From: Corynespora cassiicola
Lineage: Eukaryota; Ascomycota; Dothideomycetes; Pleosporales; Corynesporascaceae
Direction: 5' to 3'
Assembly (NCBI GenBank): GCA_022059125.1
Contig: JAEUWY010000012.1
Coordinates: 62,001 to 126,000 of the forward strand
Length of the DNA stretch: 64,000 nt
Shown: one piece after another, positions 11,901-24,061 of the stretch
Layout: every line of letters begins with the position of its first letter
How positions within the stretch are numbered: the first letter of the stretch is position 1
Position numbers and translations under genes: made by a program
The notes under the pieces: generated by a model
Told to the model about the DNA's origin: nothing
The model's input: the letters and a program-made list of their open reading frames with translations, nothing else
The model's database searches: none

Positions 11901-12528
11901 CTTGGCGAGACCCGAGGAGGCTTTCGAATAGAGGTTGCGTACAAAAGATCACGGCATGCGTGTGTGCTAAGGTGATGAGGTGTTGGCCTCGCCAAGGTAT
12001 GAGCGCGCTGACAAGCTAGTGCTTAGGTCTGATTAACCTGCTTGGTACTTGAACTGGAGAGGGGTTCCGAACTCGAGCCAATTGACAGAATTGATCGGCG
12101 ACTGGAAACAAAAGGCATTCCCGGCTGTGCAGCCCAATGAGACACAGACGAAGAAGCAAAGTGGAGCAAGCGAATCAGGCACGCAGACTGCCAGCAATTG
12201 AATGCATGCACATGACGTGGATCTGTCCCTGAGTCGAGACTGTTGCGTGCTTGAACTAGGGTAGAACATTAGTCTTCTTTGTCTTGAGTTACTTTGAGTA
12301 GAAAACAGCATTTCCAGACCCAAAACTTTCTCGCCCAAGAGGAGGCGCGAGGCGAACGTACATGTCAGCATCACGACTTGCTTGATACGAAATTGACTGC
12401 ACAAAAACGGACGGTGTGATGGCATGTGGAACAATGAATTCTAGCGGTGGGGAGGAATCTAAAAGACCAAAATCCAGAACGCCCACAAACAAGCAGGGTG
12501 AGAGCGACGCCTCACGCTTCTGCTAGCT
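11901..12528. other. intergenic
   Basis: 628 bp upstream of the alpha/beta hydrolase and downstream of the unrecognised minus-strand gene. Short frames only; no motif recognised. Confidence 0.45.
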
Positions 12529-13548
12529 CTAGTCGCTCCTTAACATCTCATTCTGACTCAAACAGAGAGCGCTGCAGATGCCATGTGCCGTAGACAACGG
12601 CATCGTCCTTGGTTCACATGTGCCGATCACGTTGATAACACCCGAGAGGAGGGAAATCTCCATGGATTCCCGACAGTCTGGCTGTGCGCCCATTAGCCTC
12701 CACCTATTTTCCATCATTGCGACTCACTATCAAGGTATCAAATTGCACCTCTGGGATGGCAGCTCTCATGGTATGGCTGATGACGGCACCCAGGGCTTGT
12801 AACGAGGTCTCTTCGATGCCCGGTGTCGCCATGCCGTATCCTATCCCGTCCCAAGGATTCAAGACAGTAGCCACCACATGGCAAGCGAGCGCCTGCGTAA
12901 CGAACACAAAGACCACATGTAGTCTCTGGCTCGTGTACGTTATATTCGATGGGCCCACGAAGTCGACCCTGATGTCCACGGGCATGCAGGATGCTATAGC
13001 CGAGATGACCTTTTCCCACATCAAGCGGGTCCAAGGCCGTCTGAAGGCAAACGTGTTGATCTCTTCGTGGGTGAATAGTTGGATTTTGCAAGCCTTGTCC
13101 ATTTGATGGGCCAGTGTCATCTGCTGGCGTAGCCGCTCGTGGATTGTGAACTCTGCACTGAGTCCCCGTGACAAGCGCACCTCATCTGTCAAGGCTGGCC
13201 ACGGATTAGCCGGCGTGCATTTGGGCTGCTGCTACACGGAATACCTATAAGGCACGCGTGTTTGTCGAGGCCATGCGCCGTTGTGATCTTGTCGGCCCAA
13301 TTACGCCATTCCAACATGTGCGATCTCCGATAATGTTCAGACCGATAATCGTCGGGTGTGAGAGCTAGGAGGATTAATCGCGGCGGCGGCGGATATTGCC
13401 ATATATATATGAAGTGGATCTGGATTCCGGGCAGGGGTCCAGGCAGCTGGATGGTGTCTGGATGTGACTGCGCGGTGCCTAGTTGCACGGTATCTGAATG
13501 TGACTGCACGGTATCTGGTTGCATGGTATCTGGATGGGACTGCATCAT
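12529..13548 (-). CDS. unrecognised protein with N-terminal 12-residue repeats
   Basis: Proposed three-exon gene, 13548-13245, 13185-12728 and 12681-12529, with introns of 59 and 46 bp (GTATTC...ACAG; GTGAGT...ACAG). The frame holds across both joins and gives 304 aa. The first about 36 residues are three degenerate 12-residue repeats of the type QSHxDTxQxxTx, encoded by a 36-bp minisatellite. If translation starts at the later ATG (13317), the repeats would be 5' UTR. The middle exon (about residues 103-254) has a globular composition with alternating hydrophobic and charged residues, for example FRRPWTRLMWEKV. No family was recognised. The last exon rests only on the strong donor and on frame continuity, so the C-terminus is the least certain part. 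Confidence 0.45.
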
Positions 13549-13560
13549 GGCTGAATGTGG
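13453..13560. repeat. 36-bp minisatellite, three copies
   Basis: Three degenerate units at 13453-13488, 13489-13524 and 13525-13560. Each is a 21-bp part (GGTATCTGxATGTGACTGCAC) plus a related 15-bp part. Unit length is a multiple of three, so the minus-strand frame stays open through it. Confidence 0.85.
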
Positions 13561-14152
13561 CCGGGACACGGCGAAGCTCTGGGGTGGCTAGAGGGATTCG
13601 ATATGGCACAAGTCAAGGGGGTGGGTGGTGAGAGGGCAGCTCGATTCGTGCAAGAGTAGGCCGTCTCCTGCAAGGTAGGCAGGTACGTGTGGGCACCTGC
13701 CGTGGCTGATCCGGGGCAAGAGCAACACGCAAGCCGAGGCAGGCCAGACCAACCCACTTGAGATGACAGATGGGGCCCCGGACGATGTTTTGGAAACACT
13801 GCATCATTCCTCTCTCTCGCTCTCTCTGTCTGCGTCTTCAGAATGACACAGCCACCCAGCCCGCGAATACAAGCCATGTATTCCATCGTAGAACAGAACC
13901 CCTGGATGGCCCATCAACGTCTTGAATGTAAAGCACCATTTGCGCACCATCCTTACGAAACGTGCAAAGGAAAAGTGGTATAGAAATCCACCAGACAACG
14001 CCCAAGAAAAAGAAAAGAAAAAAGAGAACACGTCCCACCACCCCTCAATGACCATCTTGCAGCCCAAAGAGAAAAGAGAAACAGCCTCGTCTTTTGCGGC
14101 CCCAGAAAAATGTAAAATGGTATCATAGCACCGCCTGCGGAATTCCTATCCC
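13561..14152. other. intergenic
   Basis: Upstream of the repeat-containing gene and downstream of the AhpC/TSA-like gene. An A-rich stretch lies at 14008-14028. No gene supported. Confidence 0.45.
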
Positions 14153-15265
14153 TCACACTGCCGTCTGGCCCACCCCTGCATTGGGCCTCAGCACCTCCTC
14201 CTCCTCGATCTGCTCGGGCGTCTTGCTCCCCTCCTTCTCCACCTTGCTCTTACTCCTGCCACGCCCCCAACTCGCACTCCTCTGCTTCTCCTTGATGTTC
14301 TTGATGCCATGGCTCCACCTCTTCCTGAGCGGGGGCTTCGTATCGTCCAGACCCAGCAGCCGCCTCAGATGCGGCACCTCGGCATGGTCGCGCGTGTTGC
14401 GCATGCGATGGACCCACACGCACCTCCCGTCCTGGAACAAGAACTCGCCGCCGACCTGCTTCAGGTCGCCGCCCTTGAGGGCCTTGTTGCCCGTCTTGAT
14501 GCCCTGCACGATGCTCTGCATCGAGGTGAGGAGCATGTTGGACTGGATGTACTCTGGCTTCTTGCCCATGTCGAGGGTGCGCGTCATGCCCAGGTAGTCG
14601 TACAGTTTGCGCGAGGGGTCGGCGTAGATGGGGAACGGGCAGCCCGTCGTCTGGGCGTACATGTCGATGAGCTCGGGGCGGCCGCAGCCAATAACGGTGA
14701 TGAAGGCGGGTTCGTCGAGCTTGATGAGATCGTCGGACGTGACAGACGAGGAGAGAGTGCGGAGGTATTCTTGGCAATTCTATGCGAAGGGGGAAAAAAA
14801 AAGTCAGAATGTGGCACTGGAAGATTGCTACCCGTAGGCATGGCCAAGGATACTCACGCCGCAAAAGAAATGTCGAACAAAGATGATTAGCTGCCTGGCC
14901 GCAATGCCCCCTTCGCCCGAGTACAGGTCCTTGAAAGGCCTGCTCTCCCCCTTGTGATCCAGCACCAGAAAGTCCTCTACGCGCTTGAAGTCATCTTCGG
15001 TGGGGATGTCGTCGTTGACCTCGACATTGCCGGAGAAATCGACATTGTCCTTTTCGAGAACGGGCGTGGTGCTCGCGGGCGAGAAAGGCGGTGTGGTGGC
15101 TCCAGAAGTACGGGCAGAGTCTGACATTTTGGAATCGGCACCGGACTGAGAGGCGGGCGGGGTGGGAGGCTGTGCTGATGCCGCCTGGGGTGCGGGGGTG
15201 GAGGTGGAGGTGGAGGTGGAGGTGACAGGAGCTGGGTCGGAGGGGTTGGAGGTTGAGGGATCCAT
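14153..15265 (-). CDS. AhpC/TSA-like thioredoxin-fold protein
   Basis: Two exons, 15265-14858 and 14779-14153, with a 78 bp intron (GTGAGT...ATAG), give 344 aa starting MDPSTSNPSD. The first about 85 residues are Ser/Thr/Pro-rich and likely disordered. The fold begins near DFKRVEDFLVLDHKGE. The intron splits the redox segment: joined, it reads VRHFFCGNCQEYL, a Cys-X-X-Cys at the place expected in peroxiredoxin-like (PRXL2/AAED1-type) proteins. Then come the ITVIGCG strand and YDYLGMTRTLD. The Lys/Arg-rich C-terminal tail of about 60 residues is typical of fungal members. A redox role is likely; peroxidase activity is not shown. An ATG 70 codons upstream exists, but the extra sequence is not protein-like. 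Confidence 0.83.
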
Positions 15266-16112
15266 GGCGGTGCCGAGTCCGCGGTGGGGGGAGAGGGAGA
15301 TCAGGTCCGGCGGACGAGGTAGGCAGGGCCTGGGAGGCAGTTGATGTGCGGGCTTAAGTATGTCGGTTGCAACCTTGTTCGGCGGGCTCCAGGTCGCTAG
15401 GGCAGCGTGGCTTTGGCTGCATATGCTACGGGAAGGATCGAGGTGCAGACGGGCAGACGGACAGAAAGAGGACAAGCGTTGGATTGGGGGGTCCCCAGCT
15501 GTTGTTCTAGACGAGAGGTGGGAGAGGGGGAGAGAGTTATGGCCACGGGCGTCGTGTCAAGTGGTTGCACGCCCCCGTATGCGGCGACGGGTTTCATGAA
15601 TGGCCAGACGCAGGGACAGCTGTCGACGTCAGTGGCTCGTCCGGGGCCCGTGGCCTTCATCCCAGCTTGCTTTTGGCCGTGGCTAGCCTCGACGCCCCCG
15701 GGCCGGCCATGGCACCAGGACAGGAGGCAGGGGAGGCGGGCGGCAGGCGAGGGGCACAGGGTGGGCGCAGCAAGACGAGTCCAGCACCGCCGCCGACGAT
15801 GGCGGCGCTTGGACGGGTGGCAGCAAGAGGCCGTCGGTGGTCCGGTCCTGGGGCGCTTCAGCTGGGTTTCCAAGGTTTCGCCTCCAGCCCTGCCCGGCGC
15901 TAAGCCCCTGCTGCTTCGGGTTAGCTACCACGTGACCATCCCAAAGTCACGTTCTGACGCGTCACGGCTCTTCGCTCCCCTACCTGGTACACATCATGCA
16001 GGTTCTGGATGCGTGCCTAAACATGGTACAGGGTAGAACTCCATTCACTGGCAACAATGCACGACAAACGACAGGAAAAGCAGCTTTGCAGCTTGTACAT
16101 TCCAGACCCACA
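15266..16112. other. GC-rich intergenic / promoter
   Basis: 5' flank of the AhpC/TSA-like gene. Long frames cross this block (for example 15407-16036 plus), but they are GC-driven, with no conserved motif. Confidence 0.5.
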
Positions 16113-17209
16113 TCACATCACCCAGCCTCTCTCCGTATCGTCCTGCGTCTTTACGCGTTTTGAGAGATGCCATTGTGGATGGCGATGCGTAGGTTCACAG
16201 TGCTTACCTGACTCCATCTCTGGTCCCGGATCACAAGACGATCGTCATCTCCTCCATCATAATCCCCAGTTCGGGGGTCCATGTACCCAGGAGTCGCCTG
16301 CAAGGTCGAAGCCCTCAAATCTTCACCCTCTACTACAGGCGATGTGTTTGGGTCAACGGTCGTGGGCGACTGCGCCTGAGAAAGGAAAGGCACTGTCGAA
16401 CGGAGCTCTTGCAACTTGAGCTGTAGCCAGTTGCCTTTGGGGTCGCCCGCTTCAATGCGTCGTTGGCACCATTGATCCAGTTCGGCACATCGCCATGAGT
16501 TGCCTTGCAGACCCCACAATCGCGCCGTGGCCATTATATCGAATACGATGGAACGGTCGCATTGGCCTTCGATGACGGCGAAACGGACTGTGGCGAGATC
16601 TGGGGCTTTGCCAAGTCTCCGGTTGTGGTTGAAGAGCTCGACAGCATCATGGTTTCTCTCCATGATGGCATCCTTTTTTCCCTGGAGGGCAATAAAACGT
16701 ACCGTCGGATCTGACCAATCCACATTCATGGCGGTAGTCCACAGTAGAAAACGGAGGAATTGTATCTTGTCCTTCGTCCAGCGGCCATGGAGCAATTTGG
16801 GAGGCAGCCGACACTGGACAGAGGCCAGAGCATTCGGGTGGCTTTTGCCAAAGGACATGTTGGTCACGTCTTCAAAGTCAGGAGGCCACTGTGGGTCAAA
16901 GCACCCTTCTGTCCTCGTCCGTCCACAGAGACAGCCGCTACCCTGGTATCTCTGTACGATCCACGACTTGAAGAAGTTCCATGTCATCCATTTGCATGCG
17001 AAAATCCGTGTTTGGGCACGCGACAGTTCAAAGCTCGGCGTAACCGATGCAGACAAATGGTATGTGCACACAGATCTGTAGACATGGCCGTCCGAGAGTT
17101 TCGAGGCTATGGCAGGGGAGGAGGCAGGCAGTGCGAGGTCAAAGCCGGAGAAGCAAAAGATGGGATGCAGGAGCTCAGGCGGGAGCATTTCGATAGGAAC
17201 CAAGACCAT
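16113..17209 (-). CDS. F-box-like protein
   Basis: The main frame runs from the ATG at 17209 to a stop at 16151 (352 aa). Near the start, IEMLPPELLHPIF is the typical opening of an F-box, which docks on SKP1 in SCF ubiquitin ligases. The rest lacks leucine-rich or WD repeats but has the Trp/Cys-rich body seen in many fungal F-box-like proteins of unknown target. A strong donor (GTAAGC at 16207) lies in the last exon. Splicing to the acceptor at 16143 would replace the last 13 or so residues by DDTERGWVM and a stop at 16113-16115; the feature end is set to include this. Two ATGs are possible (17209 and 17188). Confidence 0.65.
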
Positions 17210-18049
17210 ACCGACGACTTGATGCTTCAATCCCAGCGCGTTCAGTAAAACATCGGCAGTATAACTAACGCTTCAAGAGGATTAGCAAATCTCAAAGCCC
17301 AACGCCGTGTTGGTTGCCTTCGGTCGACGCGTGTCCAACGCGTAACCACCTCTTGGGTGCGAAGACGCGATCTAGCTCAGGCTCGCTTTAAGCTGTTTGG
17401 AAAAAAAAGATCTAGATAGACAGATGATGGCGCAGAGGCATCATTGCGATAGTAAGGGGGGAGATGCAGACGAGGGTGGTTGCGAGCCGTTGACCCGCCT
17501 CGACAGGGATCGAGTGGTTCCCCGCCATCACGTGCGCTTGGATCATCGGGCCGACACGTGCAGGCACCTGAAAACTTGGGCTTCGGCGACTACAGCGTAG
17601 CCAGAGTCCAATCTCATTGTGATCTAGTCAACTGGGCTAGCAAGGCCACTGTGGTAGCAGTTTGACCGATTTCCTTTTGCACTTGTAAGACTCCTAAGCT
17701 TTCTATCAGCACTGCTGCACCTCCCGTACAAACAATGCCTAGCTCTAGTATCTCAAGTCAAAGGTAGCTGGTCACCACAATAGAATCTCAATCCAATCCA
17801 GATAATATTGACCAACAGCCAAGTATGTACAGAGCCGACAACAACTTTCTTCGAAGAGGGGGTAATGGATTACCACAGATCCCAAGGCTAGCTACTACCC
17901 GCAAAGTAGAGTGATTCTTTTCATCCTTGGTCTATGGAATGATAGTAGACATTTCCAGGGACGAAAGTTCTCAAAAGGAGCAGTGGTCGCAAAGAGAACG
18001 AAAGGTCTGTCTATTGCCCGGTCTAGTTGCCCACCAACGCACCAACTTG
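17210..18049. other. intergenic
   Basis: 840 bp between the 5' end of the F-box-like gene and the 3' end of the ammonia-lyase gene. No gene seen. A CACGTG lies at about 17529-17534 and CACGTG-like sites nearby could belong to the F-box gene's promoter. Confidence 0.45.
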
Positions 18050-20273
18050 CTAATCTACATGCATACCATCAGCATCCAGATCCCTGACCCTCATAGCCAT
18101 CTCTTCGACGCGTTTGTGCAGCCGACCATCTCGCAAAGCCATGTAAATCTCGCTCGCAAAGGTGCCCAGAATCTTCCCGGGGCGATTCTCATCGGCACCA
18201 CCACGGTGGATGAGCGTTGGATGATCCACCAGCCCCCTGTGCATGGGAACACCAAGATCCCTGCGAACAAAACCATAGACAGCCTTCGAAGCCTCGCAGA
18301 CATATCCCTCGGTCGTCTGTCGCTTGAAGAACTCCTTGCGCGTGGAGTCGTACGTCTCGGTTAGTAGATTCGCGGCTTGCTCCTGGTACGACCCCACAAG
18401 CCCCAGAATATCCACTTGTCCCATGCCCTGCGCAGCCTGGCATGCAACCAGATGCTCCATGATTATGCCGACGGATTCTCGGGCGGCGGTGCGGCCCCTC
18501 TCCTGCAGATCCAAGTGTGAAAGCCCGTTCCACTTTTCCAGGAGCGTTCCCCACGCCCTGGCCGCGAAGGCGTCGCCATGATGTTCCTCTCGAATGGCGG
18601 GTTGAAACAACTCGCCGACTTTGGCGCATATCTTGGCCTCGGCAGCCTCTGTGAACTCCAGGTGCATGGACCTTAGGTCGAGGGCCTGGCAGAGGGCGTA
18701 GATGTAGGTCGCGGCCATGAGGGAGACGACCTCGATCGCTTCGAGGGCATAGCGCGCAGCGACCAGCGCAAGGGAATTGACCGATTGGTTGTTCATCTCA
18801 CTGACGTGGACGTGTGCACTGACCGGATGCGCCAGGTAGGCGAGCTCAGACATGTATGCCGCCATGTTGACGTCGAAGCCCTTGAAGGTAAAGGAGAGGC
18901 TCGGATCGTCGGCGCTCAGATTGGGGGGCAGTCCCTTGTTGAGCTGGTTGTTGATCAGCTCGGAGCATTGCGCATAGAGCAGTTTTCCAATCATCTGCAT
19001 GGCCGAGGTCGTCTTCTCCATGGCGGACGTGACTGCAGCAGCCTGGAAGTTTCCTCCGTGATGGATTTTCCCGGACTCGGCATCGATCAAGGGATTGTCC
19101 GTTGTCGAGTTGATCTCGGCCTGCACTTGTCGCGCTGCCAGCTCGAGGTCTTCGAGTTGGGGGCCAATCCATTGCGGCGCCGTCCGCAGCGCATAACGAT
19201 CCTGTGCGAGCCCAACCTTGTGCGGGTCATTCCGAGATGCCAGCCTGGAGCCAGAAAGCATCGCAAGGATGGTTGCGGCTGCATTGGTCTGGCCCGTGTG
19301 AGGCCGGCACGTGGATATGAACGGATGGTAGTTGTCGGCTGTCCCGAGCAAGGCCTCGGTACCCATTGCCGTCAACGCGTGGCTCAGGGTGGCCATTTGC
19401 TGGGCTTGGTGGATCGCGACGCATGCAGCTCCGCAGCTGGTTGCGGTTCCATTCATGATACCAAGGCCCTCTTTTGCTCTCAATCGCGTTGGCTGCAGTC
19501 CAACTTGCTCGAGCGCCCTGTCTGCCGAGATGGCATCTGCTGCTCCAATGCGGACGAATACATCGGGATTTCCTTCGATGGCTCCGGCGATGTAGGAGAG
19601 TGACGAGAGATCCCCAGACGCTGAAATGCTTCCGCGAAGGGGGACGACTGGTGTTATATCGTGCTTCAATAGTGTCACAATTGCGTCGACGGTGGATAAT
19701 CTGACTCCGGAATGACCGCGCATGAGAGAATTGCATCGTATCAGCATCATCGCTCTGACGACTGGCACTGGCAAAGCATGGCCTCGGACTCCATTTGTGA
19801 TTTCGTGGTCTCTGTCACGGGACGAAGCACCCTTGTCAGACGGCACCAGTATGCCGACGTTAAGATGCTGCTGAAGCGCGATTTGAAGCTCCTCGAATTC
19901 TGACGTGCGGGTGTCGGCGCTGCCTCCGAATCCCGTGTTGACTCCGTATATGGTTTTGCCCGACCTCAAATGCTCGTCGAGGCAGTCGAGGCTGGCCTGC
20001 ACCTTTTGAACGGTGGCCTCATCTTGTGCCAGGGCAGCTGGTGCGCCGTTCCTAGCCGGCCGTCAGCATTTCTCAAAGACAGAGTTGAGGCGCAGCTTAC
20101 ACGCAGACCTCAATGACGTCCGCGATTTTCAATGACTCGCCATCTATTTCAATTGGGAGCCGCAGTCTTCCATTCCTTTGGTGAGAGTCGCCCCGTGACT
20201 TGAGAGATGAAATCGACCCGCAATTACTGCTGAAGGTGGCATCATGGGCAGAGTTGACGTCCAGGGCTGGCAT
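18050..20273 (-). CDS. phenylalanine/histidine ammonia-lyase
   Basis: Two exons, 20273-20101 and 20051-18050, with a 49 bp intron (GTAAGC...CTAG), give 724 aa, the usual length for fungal PAL. The enzyme removes ammonia from an aromatic amino acid, giving trans-cinnamate in the case of PAL. The active-site prosthetic group MIO forms from Ala-Ser-Gly; here it is in SISASGDLSSLSYIAGA (about residues 202-204). The catalytic Tyr loop is in TIYGVNTGFGGSADTRT. The C-terminal lid and helical shielding domain are present and no break was seen. Whether it prefers Phe, Tyr or His cannot be fixed by eye; the extended C-terminal domain (bacterial HAL is about 500 aa) favours PAL. It is a cytosolic tetramer in known cases. 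Confidence 0.93.
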
Positions 20274-21341
20274 TGTGGTAGGGGGGTAAAGACCTGGTTG
20301 AGCTGTGGCGGACGCTCGGCTCTCAACACTCTGGACGGGACGGCGATGGGCGGTGTGGTCACACCGGCTTTATGTAGAGCTAAGGTGAGGCGCTAGACTT
20401 GGAAAGGACCGACTGTGCTTTCTGAATTGCTTCTTTGAACCACCAGAAGTTGTGAAGCCTGCAGGCAGAGTTATCGGTCAGATGTCAGATGAAGAGCCTC
20501 ACGTTCTTCACTGCTGGCGCATCCTTGTCAGCTTGATGGCCGGATCCGATCGTGGAACGTTCCGCGCCGCAGACGCGTGTCCCAATGCGCAAATAAAATG
20601 GCCAGACATGGCATACAAAGGATGGCCGTGCACTGTACTTATGCTTATGCTACAGCTTCACAAAATTGTCTTATCTAGGGCTTGCCTACCGTCTCAAGCC
20701 ATGGCGGGGAAAGGTTGGAGACGGGAAGTTTCTTAGGTTAGCGGCCAGCCTCTATCCGACCGCTCCGCAGCCAACATCATTTTTACATGTGTATGGATAC
20801 CTGATTTTGCCAGGTTTTTTTTTTATTTTATTTTCTCAGTTTCTCTTCTGATCGCTGATGTAGTACCGATCGTACAAATGTTCCCGAGCCACGTAGTTAA
20901 ACGTGACTCCCTACCCGAAGCACGTACACCATATTACCTCTTCCTGCGCCGTTGCGCTGGCCGTCAATAAGCCACTCAATTTTGGTCTCGTTCGATTGTT
21001 GGGTAGTTCCGGAACTAAAATCTGACTTGAAGATTCGTTCATGTGAGTTCCTCATGTGACTAGGAGGCAATGGCACTTCCTGCTCGCCTGCGCATTCGCA
21101 ATGGTAAGAATTCCATCCGATGCTAGCGTTTAGGTAATGCTGATTCCTGCCATGTCTATCGCTACAATATTCTCTGAAAGAAATTGGTGGGGGTTTGACT
21201 CAACGCCGATATAATGCGCGGAGCGGAGGGATACAGATCGAGATGCACGAAGTCGTTATTTCAGACGACGTCCAAAGAATGAACTCAACTGTCTCATCTG
21301 TTACATTTCAGTCGGGCTCCTGGTAAAGGCACTGGACAATG
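20274..21341. other. intergenic, GC-to-AT transition
   Basis: Promoter side of the ammonia-lyase gene. Base composition shifts toward AT from about 20.8 kb, with T-runs around 20815-20835. No gene supported. Confidence 0.45.
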
Positions 21342-22294
21342 CTAACAGCTGTAATCTTCCTTTGCCCCAAGACTGGGGGTTTTGATAGCACGAATCACGG
21401 CAAATATCCCAGCTCTATTTCCTGCAATTAGTATCAGGCATTCTGACTAAATTGAAATTTAATACTTACGAGACGCCAATACTAAATGATGCACAAACAG
21501 TGTGTCTTTCCTTGGCCTCCACTTTCAAGCTACGAAGGAACACCCATGGAGCAATGCCAAGAAAGAAGTCATATAGGGCGCTGACAGCTGCATCATCACG
21601 GTCAGTACATTTAGGTGTAGGTGATTCTGGTCAAATACCTGCATGTGAAATAGCAAAAGGAACCAAGTCAAAGTTGACCCTTTTATGTTCCAAGAATGGG
21701 TTCCACACGCCCTGAACTGGGGTGATCTGAGTGAAGAGCAGCACGCAGTAAAGCACGGTAACAATTGCTTGGATGGATATTGCAATATAAACCATGGTTC
21801 TATGCCTATACAGTCATCGGTCAGAAAAATGCATGACTCCATCTTTTGCCAATGCTTACACGTGACGGACGATGATTCGAAGCAGGAAAAACGCAACACA
21901 AGACTTGCAGCAAAAGAGGGAAATTGCAGCACAGGCTTGGCCAATGTTTTCACAAAGATTTGCGTTGGATAGTTGATCATCTGGAAGGTTCCATTGATGG
22001 CGCCCAAAGCCCATGACTGCTGCCTGAGTGCAGAAGCCGACATAGCCCAGAAAGAAGAACTGCAACTGAGTTAGATGAATGAGGCGATAAAAATTGATCA
22101 AATCATCTCACAGAATTAATCCAAATGCAGTAATCTTCGATTCCGAAACCAATTTGTGTGACTTTTCGCATAATGCCGAACCGCATCAGCATTAGAAGCA
22201 GTGATAGAGCGTATTGAGCCCACATTACTGCTATTATCAGAGGGGACTTTCCCAGATCATTCGGATTAGAAACTATAGTGTTGGAATCAATCAT
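21342..22294 (-). pseudogene. rhodopsin-like fungal membrane protein, C-terminally truncated
   Basis: Five exons (22294-22112, 22065-21860, 21799-21639, 21587-21470, 21414-21342) with four introns of 46, 60, 51 and 55 bp join in one frame to 246 aa. The sequence fits the fungal rhodopsin-domain family of integral membrane proteins, often found near secondary-metabolism or pathogenicity genes. The helix 1 region is PLIIAVMWAQYALSLLLML, then FFFLGYVGFCTQAAV, ISLFCCKSCVAFFLL, YIAISIQAIVTVLYCVLL, ALYDFFLGIAPWVFL and IGVSAGIFAVIRAIKTPSL. After GAKEDYSC a TAG ends the frame exactly where the seventh helix should begin. The DNA beyond does not encode a membrane segment in any frame inspected. It may be a decayed copy or a short variant; the promoter side looks intact. 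Confidence 0.62.
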
Positions 22295-24061
22295 GATGAT
22301 TCAATATTCCTGGCTATTAAAAAGACCTATAGTGTCGATGCTGAGGTCCAAAGGACGGGTGAAAATTTGATCTGAAGCTTGTATTCCCGGTAGAAAAGAT
22401 ATATGGATGAACATCCGATGGGAGCTTCAGACAGTCCGGAGAATACTACATTATATCTTTGAATTCACTTGAATATACCCACTCATGTTACAGTTTCAGA
22501 ATGTCTGACTTGAGCCAGGTACTCGGAGATCTGAAAATAAGCATTGGGAGCGTTGTCTTAGATCTCGCAATATGGCAAACTATGTTGGATACTAGAGAAA
22601 ACATGCTTTTTATGTAATGACTGGTACATTTAATACCTAAGAAATATTTAACATGTCCAAAAGGCCATATTGTCCTGGTGCCTATGGGAGGAGCAACGAT
22701 TCATCCGCTGGAAATCCCATTGTATTGGGCAACAGTAGGATGGTCTTGTATGAATCTATGGTATAACTAGGGATGAATACCTAAGACAATTAATGCTACT
22801 ACAGAAATAATTTCATTATAGCAGTTGAAGACGCTTTGGTAAAGCTTTAGCAGCATTTACGTCGTGACCGTATTTACTAATCATTTGTTTTGTACCTTTA
22901 AGTTAAAGTGTCCTTCTGAATTATAAATTATCTCTATAAATATATTCTTATTACTCGGAGTTTTTAGCATGTTCTATATTAAGCATACTGCCATGCTTTC
23001 TCCACCATATCAAGGCTAGTGTGTCGGCTGTGAGATCCATATCAGAAGGCAAACCGAACTCGATTCTATTCGATTTGATACAGCGGAAAGTCGATCAAAT
23101 CAAGTAACTATGTTACTCAACATAGCCTCTTCCTGATGTTGGTTTGCCTCGCCTCGATAGCAGGCTTCCTAGAGAAAACATTCCCTTTCCTACAAGAATC
23201 CTTGGCGCTTTGACCAATAGAGACCTCTCTACGCTCTAAAAAAGATTCTTACCGATGTTGGTCCAACAAGTAGTTCTGCGGATGAGACGGAGAGGCGTCA
23301 GCGGCACAGGGCACGAGTCCCCTCGCTATGCCTTTTTCCGAGCGGCAATCACCATTTGCCACAATCCAATATTTATCCACCCTGAGTTCCAAGATTCCGG
23401 GTTCAGAAAATGCAGGAAGATGAAAACGTTTGCTGATTGAATAACCGAAGGCTGAGCTGCTATGTAAAATGGGTGTTGCATTCATCCATCGCGGCTTTAG
23501 CACACAACAGGAGAAGTCCAACGGTTACATCAACCTTCCAATTTCCCCAGTCGATGCCTCTGTGGTAAATAATCTACCCTCTGCGTTGCGCGTGAAATCA
23601 GCATATGCTATTTCTCGATCTTGCTTTTAATCTGGCATTTCTGATCTTTTCGCTTCTCCAATAAGGTGAAATTCCAATTTTATCTCTAGGATCACACATC
23701 CTGGTGCAAACCTACTGTATCGGCTAATCATCGACCAACTGGACTTACAACAAGTGCATCCACTCCCTCGCTGAGATACCTGATCCGCTCCATCCCCAAA
23801 CAAGTAATAAACATCTTGCCGCGAGCCTCGTATGCAGTTACGATGCATATAAATCAGAATTCTGCCCTGGAATTGGGGTAGTATCATGCACTGTGCCCCC
23901 AACGATTTGAACACCGCCATCGGCGATAAATGACATAAGATTGACATCACTGGAACTTCATGCGCGAACATTCAGAGCCTTCAACAATTTCAAGGGAGAA
24001 GAAAGCTAAGGCCCCGACTATTCTCTCGAATTTTCTGCGCAGCAAAAGGAACCAGATGCTC
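22295..24061. other. AT-rich gene-poor block
   Basis: 1.77 kb of AT-rich DNA with many stops in all frames. A TATATA-type stretch lies near 22400, upstream of the rhodopsin-like gene. Short frames at 23249-23521 and 23627-23971 have no protein-like features. Confidence 0.5.

Noticed and set aside
15407..16036. 209-codon plus-strand frame
   Set aside because: GC-driven frame in the promoter of the AhpC/TSA-like gene with no protein-like pattern.
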